From Candidatus Gastranaerophilales bacterium (GTDB lineage Bacteria; Cyanobacteriota; Vampirovibrionia; Gastranaerophilales; Gastranaerophilaceae): a DNA stretch of 64,000 nucleotides. Where the stretch lies: NCBI GenBank assembly GCA_944327225.1, contig CALVGZ010000005.1, positions 1 to 64,000 of the forward strand, given 5' to 3'. Position numbers and translations under genes: made by a program. Of the stretch, positions 24,691 to 32,901 are shown in pieces (the stretch's first letter is position 1; each line of letters starts with the position of its first letter). The notes under the pieces were generated by a model, which did no database searches, was not told the origin of the DNA, and saw only the letters and a list, made by a program, of their open reading frames with translations.

Positions 24691-25794
24691 TTATTTTTTT
24701 AGTTCATTTGGAATACAAAAAATTACTGTTTCATATTGATTCATCGCATAATGCCCCAAATAAAAACTGTAATCTTTTAAAAGTTTTTTTAGATATATTG
24801 GTATATTAACAAAATCATTGCTTGAATGATAAATTGATATAGCCAATTGAGGTCTGTCATTTAATAAGATTTTTTCTGCTCCCTTGAGGGCGGGCAATTC
24901 AGCACCTTCAATATCCATTTTAATAAAATCGACCTTTTTGACATTAAGCATTTCTTTTGCTTCATTAAGGGTGATAGTTTCAACTTCTTTTGTAGTTGTT
25001 GGTTTGAGATTACTTATACCAACTACCCTTGAAGCGGGTCCGCTAACTATAAAGTTTAATTTTTCTTTTTTATTCCAAACACCATAAGGCACTATTTGAA
25101 CACAATTTAATTTTTTTAATAAAATATCAAGATTTTCTTCTTTTAATTCATCATACAGCGGTTCAAAAGCATAATCTGTTTTTAAATTAGGCAATGCTTT
25201 TTTAAATCCAAAAACATGTGCACCGTTGCAAAAACCGCAGTCAAAAATTGTTTGTATTACATCTTTGTTTATATATTCTAAATATTGAGCACCATAATTT
25301 CTCCCGCTTGCACCTTTTTTGATATTATGTTTTTTGGCAACATACTTAACTATTTTTGAATAGTCCATATTTAATTTTGCATTCCATAATTTTTCATAAA
25401 GTTTTTTAGATTTTTTATCTGAAAAAACTTTTAGTGCATTTTTGTAGTTATCTTGGTAAACTGAATTTCTTATTTTGCTTTCAAGTTGATATGGAATAAA
25501 AAGGTAGGGAATATTAAAGTATTTTAGAACTCCAATTGTAATATGAAGAGCATTTCTTACGGATATTAATATCATATCAATTTTATTTTTAATTTCATCA
25601 ATTTGTGATGTTTTATATATAGGAATATCAATTCTTTCATCATGTGTTTTGTTGGAGTCAATATAAAATTCAACATTAATATCTGGCAATTCTTTTCTAA
25701 TATTTTCGTATAGTGCCAGACCGCAAGTACCTGCACCATAAATAGCTACTTTTTTAACATTTTTTGGAATTTGTTTTAAAAATTTTTTATACAT
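24691..25794 (-). CDS. FkbM-family methyltransferase with an N-terminal Rossmann domain
   Basis: The 367-residue protein has an N-terminal nucleotide-binding-like region (KVAIYGAGTCGLALYENI, about 13-30, then EFYIDSNKT). A C-terminal FkbM-type SAM-dependent methyltransferase domain (about 180-360) follows, with YFGAQ-like YGAQYLEYINKD, TIFDCGFCNGAHVFGF and the signature DFIKMDIEGAELPALKGAEKIL. These enzymes often O-methylate sugars or lipids of surface polymers. The first half resembles sugar-modifying modules in such gene sets. AGAGG lies 6 nt before the ATG at 25794. Frames extending farther upstream run through the tRNA-Asp gene and are rejected. Confidence 0.82.
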   Translation of the reverse strand: MYKKFLKQIPKNVKKVAIYGAGTCGLALYENIRKELPDINVEFYIDSNKTHDERIDIPIYKTSQIDEIKNKIDMILISVRNALHITIGVLKYFNIPYLFIPYQLESKIRNSVYQDNYKNALKVFSDKKSKKLYEKLWNAKLNMDYSKIVKYVAKKHNIKKGASGRNYGAQYLEYINKDVIQTIFDCGFCNGAHVFGFKKALPNLKTDYAFEPLYDELKEENLDILLKKLNCVQIVPYGVWNKKEKLNFIVSGPASRVVGISNLKPTTTKEVETITLNEAKEMLNVKKVDFIKMDIEGAELPALKGAEKILLNDRPQLAISIYHSSNDFVNIPIYLKKLLKDYSFYLGHYAMNQYETVIFCIPNELKK

Positions 25795-25818
25795 GAATAC
25801 CTCTATAATTCTATAATA

Positions 25819-25842
25819 TAAAAGCACCTTTCGGTGCTTTTT
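25819..25842 (-). terminator. Terminator downstream of tRNA-Asp
   Basis: AAAGCACC (25821-25828) pairs with GGTGCTTT (25833-25840) around TTTC. On the minus strand it lies 8 nt after the tRNA 3' end and continues into TTTTATAT, just ahead of the FkbM gene. Confidence 0.75.
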
Positions 25843-25849
25843 ATAAATA

Positions 25850-25927
25850 TGGCGGGAACGACGGGGCTCGAACCCGCGACCTCTTGCGTGACAGGCAAGC
25901 GCTCTAACCAAACTGAGCTACGCTCCC
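25850..25927 (-). tRNA. tRNA-Asp(GUC)
   Basis: On the minus strand the acceptor GGGAGCG pairs with CGTTCCC, including one G-U pair. The D-arm AGCTCAGTTTGGTTAGAGC, anticodon stem CTTGC/GCAAG with loop CTGTCAC (anticodon GTC), and T-arm CGGGTTCGAGCCCCG are intact. Discriminator G and an encoded CCA end the gene. Confidence 0.95.
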
Positions 25928-25957
25928 AAACCATATTAAATTTTAATTGTTCGATTG

Positions 25958-26212
25958 TTATTTAGCGTATACGCTAACTTGTTTTCTTGTTCTTCTGTAT
26001 GGTTCAAATTTTACTACACCATCAATCAATGCAAATAAGGTATCATCTGAACCTCTACCTACATTATTTCCGGGATGAATTTTTGTACCACGTTGTCTTA
26101 CTATTATATTTCCCGCAACAACTTCTTCATTTGCGTATTTCTTAACGCCCAATCTCTTACTTTCGCTGTCACGACCGTTTTTTGATGAACCTACACCCTT
26201 CTTATGTGCCAT
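25958..26212 (-). CDS. rpmA: 50S ribosomal protein L27
   Basis: This 84-residue protein lies near the peptidyl-transferase centre. It begins [20 protein letters not shown], the mature-type N-terminus, without the cleavable extension seen in Firmicutes. [21 protein letters not shown] follows as expected. AGGAGAAG at the end of rplU serves as its ribosome site. It is 2 bp downstream of rplU. The ysxB-type protease gene often found between rplU and rpmA in Firmicutes is absent. Confidence 0.98.
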   Translation of the reverse strand: MAHKKGVGSSKNGRDSESKRLGVKKYANEEVVAGNIIVRQRGTKIHPGNNVGRGSDDTLFALIDGVVKFEPYRRTRKQVSVYAK

Positions 26213-26214
26213 TG

Positions 26215-26568
26215 TTATTCTTCTCCTGTCGTTTCTTCACTCTTTGTTGATTTTGCTTTTGTGTTAATTTTATTAATCATGACACGAGTGAATTGCTGTC
26301 TATGCCCTTGTTTAACTCTTGTTCCTTTTTTAGGACGTTGTTTGTAAACAATTACTTTTTTAGCTTTGTCATTTTTAACAACGGTACCGTCAACAGTAGC
26401 AGAAGCCACATAGGGTTTACCAACTTTTGATTTTTTACCGTTAACAAGCATAACAACCTTGTCAAAGGTAACTTTTTCGTCCGCTTGGGCATCTAACAAC
26501 TCGATATCAACATATCTGCCTTCTTCAAGCTTGTATTGTTTTCCGCCTGTTTCAACTATTGCGTACAT
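26215..26568 (-). CDS. rplU: 50S ribosomal protein L21
   Basis: The 117-residue protein binds 23S r[22 protein letters not shown] at the N-terminus and the C-terminal [19 protein letters not shown] are diagnostic. A short Lys/Thr/Glu-rich tail extends the usual 103 residues. It heads a two-gene operon with rpmA behind a consensus promoter and a leader that can fold. Confidence 0.98.
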   Translation of the reverse strand: MYAIVETGGKQYKLEEGRYVDIELLDAQADEKVTFDKVVMLVNGKKSKVGKPYVASATVDGTVVKNDKAKKVIVYKQRPKKGTRVKQGHRQQFTRVMINKINTKAKSTKSEETTGEE

Positions 26569-26636
26569 TTTTAATCCTTTCTTTTAAGGAATCGCAGCTT
26601 ATTTTCAAGCATTTATGAGCGATCAACCTATCTGCA
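26569..26636 (-). promoter_or_regulatory. Foldable rplU leader, possible L21-type autoregulatory RNA
   Basis: The 68-nt leader can form ATCGC with GCGAT around an inner hairpin GCTT/AAGC (loop GAAAAT). A second stem CCTT/AAGG encloses the AAAGGA ribosome site. Ribosomal protein leaders commonly bind their own protein, and an L21 leader is known in Firmicutes. The match here is structural plausibility only. Confidence 0.4.
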
Positions 26637-26642
26637 TATTTT

Positions 26643-26671
26643 AATATATCCAAGACAAAAAACTATGTCAA
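26643..26671 (-). promoter_or_regulatory. Strong promoter of rplU-rpmA
   Basis: TTGACA (26671-26666 on the minus strand) is perfect and separated by 17 nt from TATATT (26648-26643). The predicted transcript start is near 26636. Confidence 0.8.
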
Positions 26672-26688
26672 GAAATTGTTTACAATTC

Positions 26689-27396
26689 TTATTTTATAAG
26701 CTCCAGCATTTCTTTAACGGCTTTTTGGATTCCGACAAATACGGCTCTTGAAATAATGCTATGTCCTATGTTAAGCTCTGAAATTTCTTTTATTTCTTTC
26801 ATCAGATAGACATTTTTATAGTTGAGTCCGTGTCCGGCATTAACTTTTAGCCCTATATCTTTTGCATATTTTGCGGATTTTTTTAATTTATCAAGTTCTT
26901 TTGTGTAATTGCCGTTATCAAAAGCATTTGAAAAACAACCGGTATGCATTTCTATATAATCTGCATCTATATATCTTGATGCTTCAATTTGATTAATTTC
27001 CGGGTCAATAAACATACTGACCAATATACCTTTTTCTTTTAATGGTTTTATAAATTCTTTTAATTTGTCTTTTTGTTTGTTAACGTCTAAACCGCCTTCT
27101 GTTGTGATTTCTAAGCGTTTTTCCGGAACTATGCATACGCTGTATGGGACAATATCAAGTGCAATTTTTTGGATTTCATTTGTTGCAGCCATTTCAAGAT
27201 TAATTTTTGCACCTAATGCCTTTATATCATATAAATCCTTATCTTTTATATGGCGTCTGTCTTCTCTTAAGTGCATTGTTAGGGCTAAAATATTTTCTTT
27301 TAATATAATTTCAGCAGCTTCAACAAGTTTTGGTTCAATCCCGCCCCTTGCATTTCTTAATGTTGCTATATGATCAATGTTAACTCCCAATTTCAT
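26689..27396 (-). CDS. pdxJ: Pyridoxine 5'-phosphate synthase
   Basis: The 235-residue TIM-barrel enzyme condenses aminoacetone phosphate with deoxyxylulose 5-phosphate in the DXP-dependent vitamin B6 route. MKLGVNIDHIATLRNARGG, TMHLREDRRHI and KINLEMAATNE are family signatures. LKVNAGHGLNYKNV and ELNIGHSIISRAVF near the C-terminus carry phosphate-binding residues. It is a single gene, read towards rplU. Its presence implies the proteobacterial/cyanobacterial type of B6 synthesis rather than PdxST. Confidence 0.95.
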   Translation of the reverse strand: MKLGVNIDHIATLRNARGGIEPKLVEAAEIILKENILALTMHLREDRRHIKDKDLYDIKALGAKINLEMAATNEIQKIALDIVPYSVCIVPEKRLEITTEGGLDVNKQKDKLKEFIKPLKEKGILVSMFIDPEINQIEASRYIDADYIEMHTGCFSNAFDNGNYTKELDKLKKSAKYAKDIGLKVNAGHGLNYKNVYLMKEIKEISELNIGHSIISRAVFVGIQKAVKEMLELIK

Positions 27397-27478
27397 AACT
27401 AAATTCTACTACAATTAAAAAATAAAAAACTAAAAATTTACAAAGTTTACAAAAAGCATGTTTTTTTCATATTTGTAT

Positions 27479-27484
27479 TATAAT
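27479..27484 (+). promoter_or_regulatory. -10 box of the zinc-ribbon AAA gene
   Basis: A perfect TATAAT (27479-27484) would start transcription near 27491, about 30 nt before the proposed TTG start. It lies inside the longer possible reading frame from 27458, which argues against that upstream ATG. Confidence 0.45.
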
Positions 27485-27520
27485 CATTTTGAATATTACA
27501 GTTATACTGGGATAAAAATT

Positions 27521-30500
27521 TTGATTTGTCCGAAATGCAAAACTGAAGTGTCAGATAAAGAAACTTTCTGTCCGACTTGTAATTTAAGACTTGTGATTAA
27601 GTGTCCAAAATGCGGTTCCCCAAATCGTCTTGGCTCGGTTAGTTGTGCTTCGTGCGGTTATACACTTGTTAAATTTTGTCCTATCTGCAATAGTGCTAAT
27701 TATTCGACAAGCAAAAGCTGCAGAAAATGCGGGCATATATTTTCAAATAATGAAAATCAAACAGAAAGCAAAAAAATAAAAAAAATTGAAATAAAAGAAG
27801 AAAATAAAACTTCGAACAGAGTTATTGCGGATAGATTAAATGAAGAGAAAAAAGAAGACGATATTTTTTTAATTTGTGTAAATTTTCCTAATCTTGAAAC
27901 AACATTTGAAAAATATAACAAAGAAGAATTTAAACAAAAAGTTATTGAAAATATTAAGACTACAGTTAAAATAGCGTTTGGAGCTTTCTGTAAATTTTTA
28001 AATCCAAATACTGTAATTTTTAAATTTAATTATTCAAAAAATTTAAAAATTTTAGACAAGATAAATCAATTTGAAGTGGAATTTTCAAAATTTAATCAAA
28101 TTCTTGAAAAAACTTTAGACACCGGTATTTCGTATAAATTTACAATTTTAACTTTTGATGAATTTAAGAAGAATAAAAATATAAAACAATTGAAACTCGG
28201 TTCAAATAAAGACGTTGTCGTTACTAATGGAGCCTACGTGAAATTAAATAAAGAATTGTCTTTAATTAAAATTGCACCGGATTCCTATAAAATGGTTTTT
28301 TTAGATCAAAAACCAACTTTTGAGCATAGCGAATACAAAAAATATGATAAAGCTCTTGAAATGATTTTGAATAATCTTTCTGATAATAACTCTAAAGTGA
28401 GAGCAATCTCAATAAATGCTCCCAGAGGTGTCGGGAAAACACATCTTTTAAATGACTTATATTTTAGAATCAATAAAGCTTCATCACCTTCAACCATAAT
28501 ATTTTATGCACAGTGTTCAGCTTTAACGCAAGTTAGCCCGTACGGATTAATTCAAAGTTTTTTTGCAAGCTTGTTTAATTGTCCTGTTGTTTTAAAAGAT
28601 GAATTTAATATTAAAGTTTTTGAAAAGAAAGTTTTAGATAAACTTAATCTTGAAAAAATTGATGAAGAAAATTTAGAAACTTTAGCAAATCTTATTTACC
28701 CTCTTAAAAAAGATTATTTTGAAAATATTTTGATTAATAAAGAAATTACATATAAGCACTTAAAAGATGTTTTTGACTATTTAAAGCAGAGAAAAAATAT
28801 AATCATAATAATTGATGATTTTGATTTAATTGATGAGTCTTCTTACGGATTTTTGAAATATCTTGTTGACGAGGATTATTTTGCTAGAGACGCAAAAATG
28901 ATTTTAGGCTATAAAAATCAACACGCAATAGCCATGTATTTTCAGTCAAATAAACTTGATAATGACAATTGTTTAAATATTTCTTTGAGAAGTTATAACG
29001 CTTCTGAAAGTAAAAACTTTATAAAAAAAGTATTAGGTGAAGATGCCGTAATTCCAAATGATATATTGACTCAAATAGCGTACAATGCTCAAGGTAATAT
29101 TGCCTACATAGAACAGATATTGCAATATTTGTTTGAAAGAAAATATTTATTTATAAAAGACAAGAAAGTTAATTTTATAAATGATAGTGAAAATATTGAA
29201 ATTCCTGATACTCTTGAAAAGTGTTTTTATGAAAGACTTGAGTTTTTGAAAAATCAAAATCAAAAAGAATATGTTTTTCTGTGTGCTGCATCGCTTTTGG
29301 GAGATAAATTAGATTATAAAATTCTTGCAGGATTATATGAACTAAATGAAAATGAGTTTTTTGAAATTGTTGAAAAATTGAGTAAAAAGGGATATTTAAA
29401 AAGAAAGTTTGATGATATATATGGTTTTAAAAATTCCTTAACTTGGTCTTATTGCTATATAAAAGCAAAAGAAGAAGAATTAATCAAAAATGATGCAAAA
29501 AAACTTCTAATCGAATTAAACGGCAAGATTATATCAACGCCTTTAATTTGCCCGATTTTATCTCAAATAATAGGTAATAAGGAGCTGGCATATAGTTTGT
29601 GGACAAAAAATTTACAATATGCAAACTATATAGGCGACATTAATATATATTCAATGGCACAAAAGCAATGTCTTATTTTGCTTGAAAGTGTAAAGTTGGA
29701 TAATTTTGAATATACTAAAAATAATATTTGTGAAAGACTCGGAAAATTAATATATAAGAAAAGTCCGCAGGAAGCAAAAGATTATTTGTCTAATGCAATA
29801 ATTGCTGCACAAAAAAATGATGATGAGAATAAAGTTATTGATTTATCGGGTTTTTTATTACAAAGTGCAATGTTAACTCAAGACTATACCGGTGCTGTTG
29901 AAGTTTGTGATAATGTTTTAAAATATTTCGGTAAAAATGATAAAACAGAGAAAAAATCTGTCCGCGAGCTTCAAATAGCTTTAATTAAAGCGAGAAAACT
30001 TGAACCATTGTTAAAATTGGGTTCTTGGGAAGAAATAGCGAGTCTTGTAAATACTGAAATAAATCCGATTTTACAGAAACACTTGAATATTTTTTCAAAA
30101 CACAAATGGATAAGCCAGAGTGAAATTTTTTATTGTTGGATTAATTCGAACATTACGCTTGCACAAAGTTATTCTCAGCAAGGCTCTCCTCTTGCATTTG
30201 AATTAATAAATGAAATTACTAAAATTCTTGAAAAAGAAAAAGGTCAAAGGGCTGATTTTCTTAAAATACGTCTTGCTTATGCAGAAGCTATGGCAAATAC
30301 CGCAAAAGGATACTTTGATGAATCAGATGTTGTTTTAAAAGAAATAGTAGATAATTATTCGTATGCGATAGACAATCCTGAATGGGTTTGCAAGTGGAAT
30401 ATAATAAGTCTTATAAATAAAATTTTGAGACTTGACATGACCTCTATAAAAGATGAATTATTTGAAGCCAGTGCTTATGCAAATAACACAGGTGATGAAG

Positions 30501-31096
30501 TTTCTAAAAATATAATAAAAACTTTGTTAGCATACGTACTTTTGGAAGAGAAGTCTTATTTAAAAGCTATCGAAATAGCAACCGAGCAAATGCAATATTT
30601 TTCATCCAAAAAAATTGCATTCGGAGCACTTTTAGCTTGGTATATAAGTGCGGCTGCTACTGCAAACAATAAAGCAGATACATATTGTATAGAAATTTGT
30701 GAGAAGGCTGTTAAAATTTGTGAAAATGCCCAGAATAATAATCATTATTTTAAAATATTATTTCAAGAACTTCTTTCAAAAGCTTATTTAAAATTAAATG
30801 ATAAAGAAAATGCTAAAATGTTCTGTGAACTTGCACTTCAGGGTGCGTCCGAAAATGAACTTTTATATTTGCAAGCAAAGTTGTATAAATTAAAAACCGA
30901 AATTGCTCGTGAGCTTTTATCAAGTGAGCCGAACAGTAAAAAATATAATTATGCACAAAATATAATAAAAATGTATAATAAAACTATAGAACTGACTAAA
31001 AATTTAAATCTTAGGATATATACCAAAAAAATTGAAAAAGATTTAACGTCTTTTAGAGCTCATTGTCAATTAAATCGAATAATAGAGGACAAATAA
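27521..31096 (+). CDS. Zinc-ribbon / AAA ATPase / TPR protein (STAND-like signalling protein)
   Basis: The protein has 1191 residues from a TTG start giving MICPKCKTEVSDKETFCPTC, the usual opening of a zinc-ribbon protein. The ATG at 27458 would add 21 odd residues. Residues 1-75 hold three or four CxxC ribbons. About 105-290 may be a degenerate nucleotide-cyclase-like domain. The ATPase follows, with P-loop NAPRGVGKTH near 305 and Walker B IIIIIDDFD near 427. From about 640 to the C-terminus the protein is alpha-solenoid/TPR-like. This order resembles cyclase-AAA-TPR and MalT-like STAND regulators, which sense ligands and oligomerise. No output domain is obvious. It is followed by plsC at 12 bp, so the genes may be cotranscribed. 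Confidence 0.72.
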   Translation: MICPKCKTEVSDKETFCPTCNLRLVIKCPKCGSPNRLGSVSCASCGYTLVKFCPICNSANYSTSKSCRKCGHIFSNNENQTESKKIKKIEIKEENKTSNRVIADRLNEEKKEDDIFLICVNFPNLETTFEKYNKEEFKQKVIENIKTTVKIAFGAFCKFLNPNTVIFKFNYSKNLKILDKINQFEVEFSKFNQILEKTLDTGISYKFTILTFDEFKKNKNIKQLKLGSNKDVVVTNGAYVKLNKELSLIKIAPDSYKMVFLDQKPTFEHSEYKKYDKALEMILNNLSDNNSKVRAISINAPRGVGKTHLLNDLYFRINKASSPSTIIFYAQCSALTQVSPYGLIQSFFASLFNCPVVLKDEFNIKVFEKKVLDKLNLEKIDEENLETLANLIYPLKKDYFENILINKEITYKHLKDVFDYLKQRKNIIIIIDDFDLIDESSYGFLKYLVDEDYFARDAKMILGYKNQHAIAMYFQSNKLDNDNCLNISLRSYNASESKNFIKKVLGEDAVIPNDILTQIAYNAQGNIAYIEQILQYLFERKYLFIKDKKVNFINDSENIEIPDTLEKCFYERLEFLKNQNQKEYVFLCAASLLGDKLDYKILAGLYELNENEFFEIVEKLSKKGYLKRKFDDIYGFKNSLTWSYCYIKAKEEELIKNDAKKLLIELNGKIISTPLICPILSQIIGNKELAYSLWTKNLQYANYIGDINIYSMAQKQCLILLESVKLDNFEYTKNNICERLGKLIYKKSPQEAKDYLSNAIIAAQKNDDENKVIDLSGFLLQSAMLTQDYTGAVEVCDNVLKYFGKNDKTEKKSVRELQIALIKARKLEPLLKLGSWEEIASLVNTEINPILQKHLNIFSKHKWISQSEIFYCWINSNITLAQSYSQQGSPLAFELINEITKILEKEKGQRADFLKIRLAYAEAMANTAKGYFDESDVVLKEIVDNYSYAIDNPEWVCKWNIISLINKILRLDMTSIKDELFEASAYANNTGDEVSKNIIKTLLAYVLLEEKSYLKAIEIATEQMQYFSSKKIAFGALLAWYISAAATANNKADTYCIEICEKAVKICENAQNNNHYFKILFQELLSKAYLKLNDKENAKMFCELALQGASENELLYLQAKLYKLKTEIARELLSSEPNSKKYNYAQNIIKMYNKTIELTKNLNLRIYTKKIEKDLTSFRAHCQLNRIIEDK

Positions 31097-31108
31097 CAGG
31101 AAAAAATT

Positions 31109-31939
31109 ATGACAATAATTGAAACTCCGAAACATTTGTACAGTGATACACCGCCAACAATTTTAAGAAATAGAGAAGAAAAATTCAGAACTGCAAAGGA
31201 TATTCCTTTCTGGATGTTAATTGCAGATTATGTTTTTCCGAGGATGATTGAAGCAAGATTTCATTCTTTAATGTATAAAGGTATTGAAAATATTGAAAAA
31301 AGAGACAAAACAAAAGCAGTACTGTTTTATACCAATCATAATAATTGGTGGGATGGAATATTAGCATTTAACGTTGCAAGAAGAATAATGAAAGGGCGTT
31401 TGCGTTTAATGATTGAGGAGATGAATCGTTTTCCTCTATTCCAATATATAGGGTGTTTTCCGATTAATAAAAAATCGGCACAAGATGCTATAAAAGCTCT
31501 TAAGTACGCTGCAACTACTTTAAAAGACCCTGATATTAATTTTTGGCTGTTTCCGCAAGGTATTATAAGACCTCCACACTATAGACCCGAGGTTTTTCAA
31601 ACGGGATTAGCATATTTAGCCGAAAGTGCAGTTAAAAATTATGGCGGAATTAATCTTTGTCCGGTTTCGGTTAATTATACGTTTTTGAGACAGGATAAAC
31701 CCGAAATTGTACTTGAATTTGGCGAAGTCACAACTTATCATGAATTTAAATATGACAGAAAAGAATTTTGCCATAAGCTTGAAAAAGAGTTTGAAATATT
31801 CTGTGATAACCAGCAGGAACAAATTTCAAAAGGTAATTTTGACGGATATAGGTATCTTTTTAAGCAAAAACTCAGTTGGTGGAGAGACATTGAAAGAAGA
31901 TTAAAAAATATTGGAATGAAAGATAAAATTGAACAATAA
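31109..31939 (+). CDS. Lysophospholipid/1-acylglycerol-3-phosphate acyltransferase (PlsC family)
   Basis: The 276-residue enzyme should acylate lysophosphatidate or a related lipid at the inner membrane. The HX4D catalytic motif is in FYTNHNNWWDGI (about residue 73). The glycerol-phosphate-binding block is in FPINKKSAQDA, and a third motif is LFPQGIIRPP, where EGTR is more usual. There is no strong membrane helix. AGGA lies 8 nt before the ATG. Its stop overlaps the next start (TAATG), so translation of the ROK kinase is probably coupled. The substitution of FPQG for FPEG suggests an atypical acceptor. Confidence 0.82.
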   Translation: MTIIETPKHLYSDTPPTILRNREEKFRTAKDIPFWMLIADYVFPRMIEARFHSLMYKGIENIEKRDKTKAVLFYTNHNNWWDGILAFNVARRIMKGRLRLMIEEMNRFPLFQYIGCFPINKKSAQDAIKALKYAATTLKDPDINFWLFPQGIIRPPHYRPEVFQTGLAYLAESAVKNYGGINLCPVSVNYTFLRQDKPEIVLEFGEVTTYHEFKYDRKEFCHKLEKEFEIFCDNQQEQISKGNFDGYRYLFKQKLSWWRDIERRLKNIGMKDKIEQ

Positions 31940-32901
31940 TGAATAAATATGATATAGGAATTGATTTAGGCGGAACAAAGGTTCTTTGTGCTATTATCGA
32001 AAAAAAAGAAAGAAAAATTCTTTTTGAGGTAAAGAAAAAAACAAAGAAAGAAAAGGGAAATAAAAAGGTAACAGCAAAGCTAATAGAGGCTTTGGATGAG
32101 TTGTTTGAAGTATCAAATATCCCAAAAGAAGAAATTAATTCAATAGGAATAGCTGTCGCAGGACAAATTGACAGAGAAAACGGAATAGTTATAGATGCTT
32201 GCAATCTTGATTTAAAAAATCTTGAAATAAAAAAAATACTTGAAGAAAAATATTTAATTAATACTTATGTGTTTAATGACGTTGAAGCGGCTGCCATGGC
32301 AGAGTTAATACTTGGTTCGGGTAAAAATTATAACAATATTTTATGCGTGTTTATAGGAACAGGTATAGGTTCGTCATTAATAATTAATAGAAAAATATAT
32401 CATGGTGCTTCGGGTTCTGCGGGTGAAATAGGGCATATAATCGTAGATTTAAATGGCAGGAGCTGCTCATGCGGCGGCGTTGGCTGTCTTGAAGCTTACG
32501 CATCAAGAAGTGCCATTGAATCAAGAATACAAGGTGCGATAAAAAAAGGCAGAAAATCAATCATAACAGAATTAACCGAAAGTCAGCATATTTCAACAAA
32601 ATATATCAAACAGGCAATAGATGCCCATGATGAAGTAACAATGCAATATGTAAACGAAGCAATAGAATATTTATCCGGAGGGCTTGCAAGTGCAATTAAT
32701 TTCTTTAATCCGGAACTTATAATACTTGGTGGGGGTTTAATTCAGGGGATTGATGAAATATATTTAAAAACAGTAAAATTAGCCAGAGCAAAAGCACTTA
32801 AAATCGCAAGTGAAAAAACAGAGTTTAAAAAAGCCGAACTCGGAGATTACTCTGGAGTTATTGGAGCAACATTAACAGAAGAATATAATAATGTCTTTTA
32901 A
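31939..32901 (+). CDS. ROK-family sugar kinase (glucokinase-like)
   Basis: The 320-residue cytoplasmic enzyme probably phosphorylates glucose or a related hexose with ATP. The phosphate-1 motif is GIDLGGTKVLCAII near residue 5. FNDVEAAAMAE and the GTGIGSSLIINRKIYHGA block follow. The ROK zinc signature is GHIIVDLNGRSCSCGGVGCLEAYAS, with the conserved His and CxCGxxGCLE. An adenosine motif is LIILGGGLIQG. ROK repressors are excluded because there is no N-terminal helix-turn-helix. It overlaps plsC by 1 nt and mfd by 11 nt. Confidence 0.88.
   Translation: MNKYDIGIDLGGTKVLCAIIEKKERKILFEVKKKTKKEKGNKKVTAKLIEALDELFEVSNIPKEEINSIGIAVAGQIDRENGIVIDACNLDLKNLEIKKILEEKYLINTYVFNDVEAAAMAELILGSGKNYNNILCVFIGTGIGSSLIINRKIYHGASGSAGEIGHIIVDLNGRSCSCGGVGCLEAYASRSAIESRIQGAIKKGRKSIITELTESQHISTKYIKQAIDAHDEVTMQYVNEAIEYLSGGLASAINFFNPELIILGGGLIQGIDEIYLKTVKLARAKALKIASEKTEFKKAELGDYSGVIGATLTEEYNNVF

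Noticed and set aside
25795-25911. A longer N-terminus for the FkbM protein
   Set aside because: The added residues come from translating across the tRNA-Asp gene; the ATG at 25794 has a good AGAGG.
27458-27520. ATG start for the zinc-ribbon AAA protein
   Set aside because: The extra residues are unlike a zinc-ribbon N-terminus and lie over the -10 box; TTG at 27521 gives the usual MICPKC opening.
31109-31939. The FPQG motif of the acyltransferase as evidence of inactivation
   Set aside because: The catalytic HX4D motif is intact, and variation in this phosphate-binding motif occurs in active relatives.
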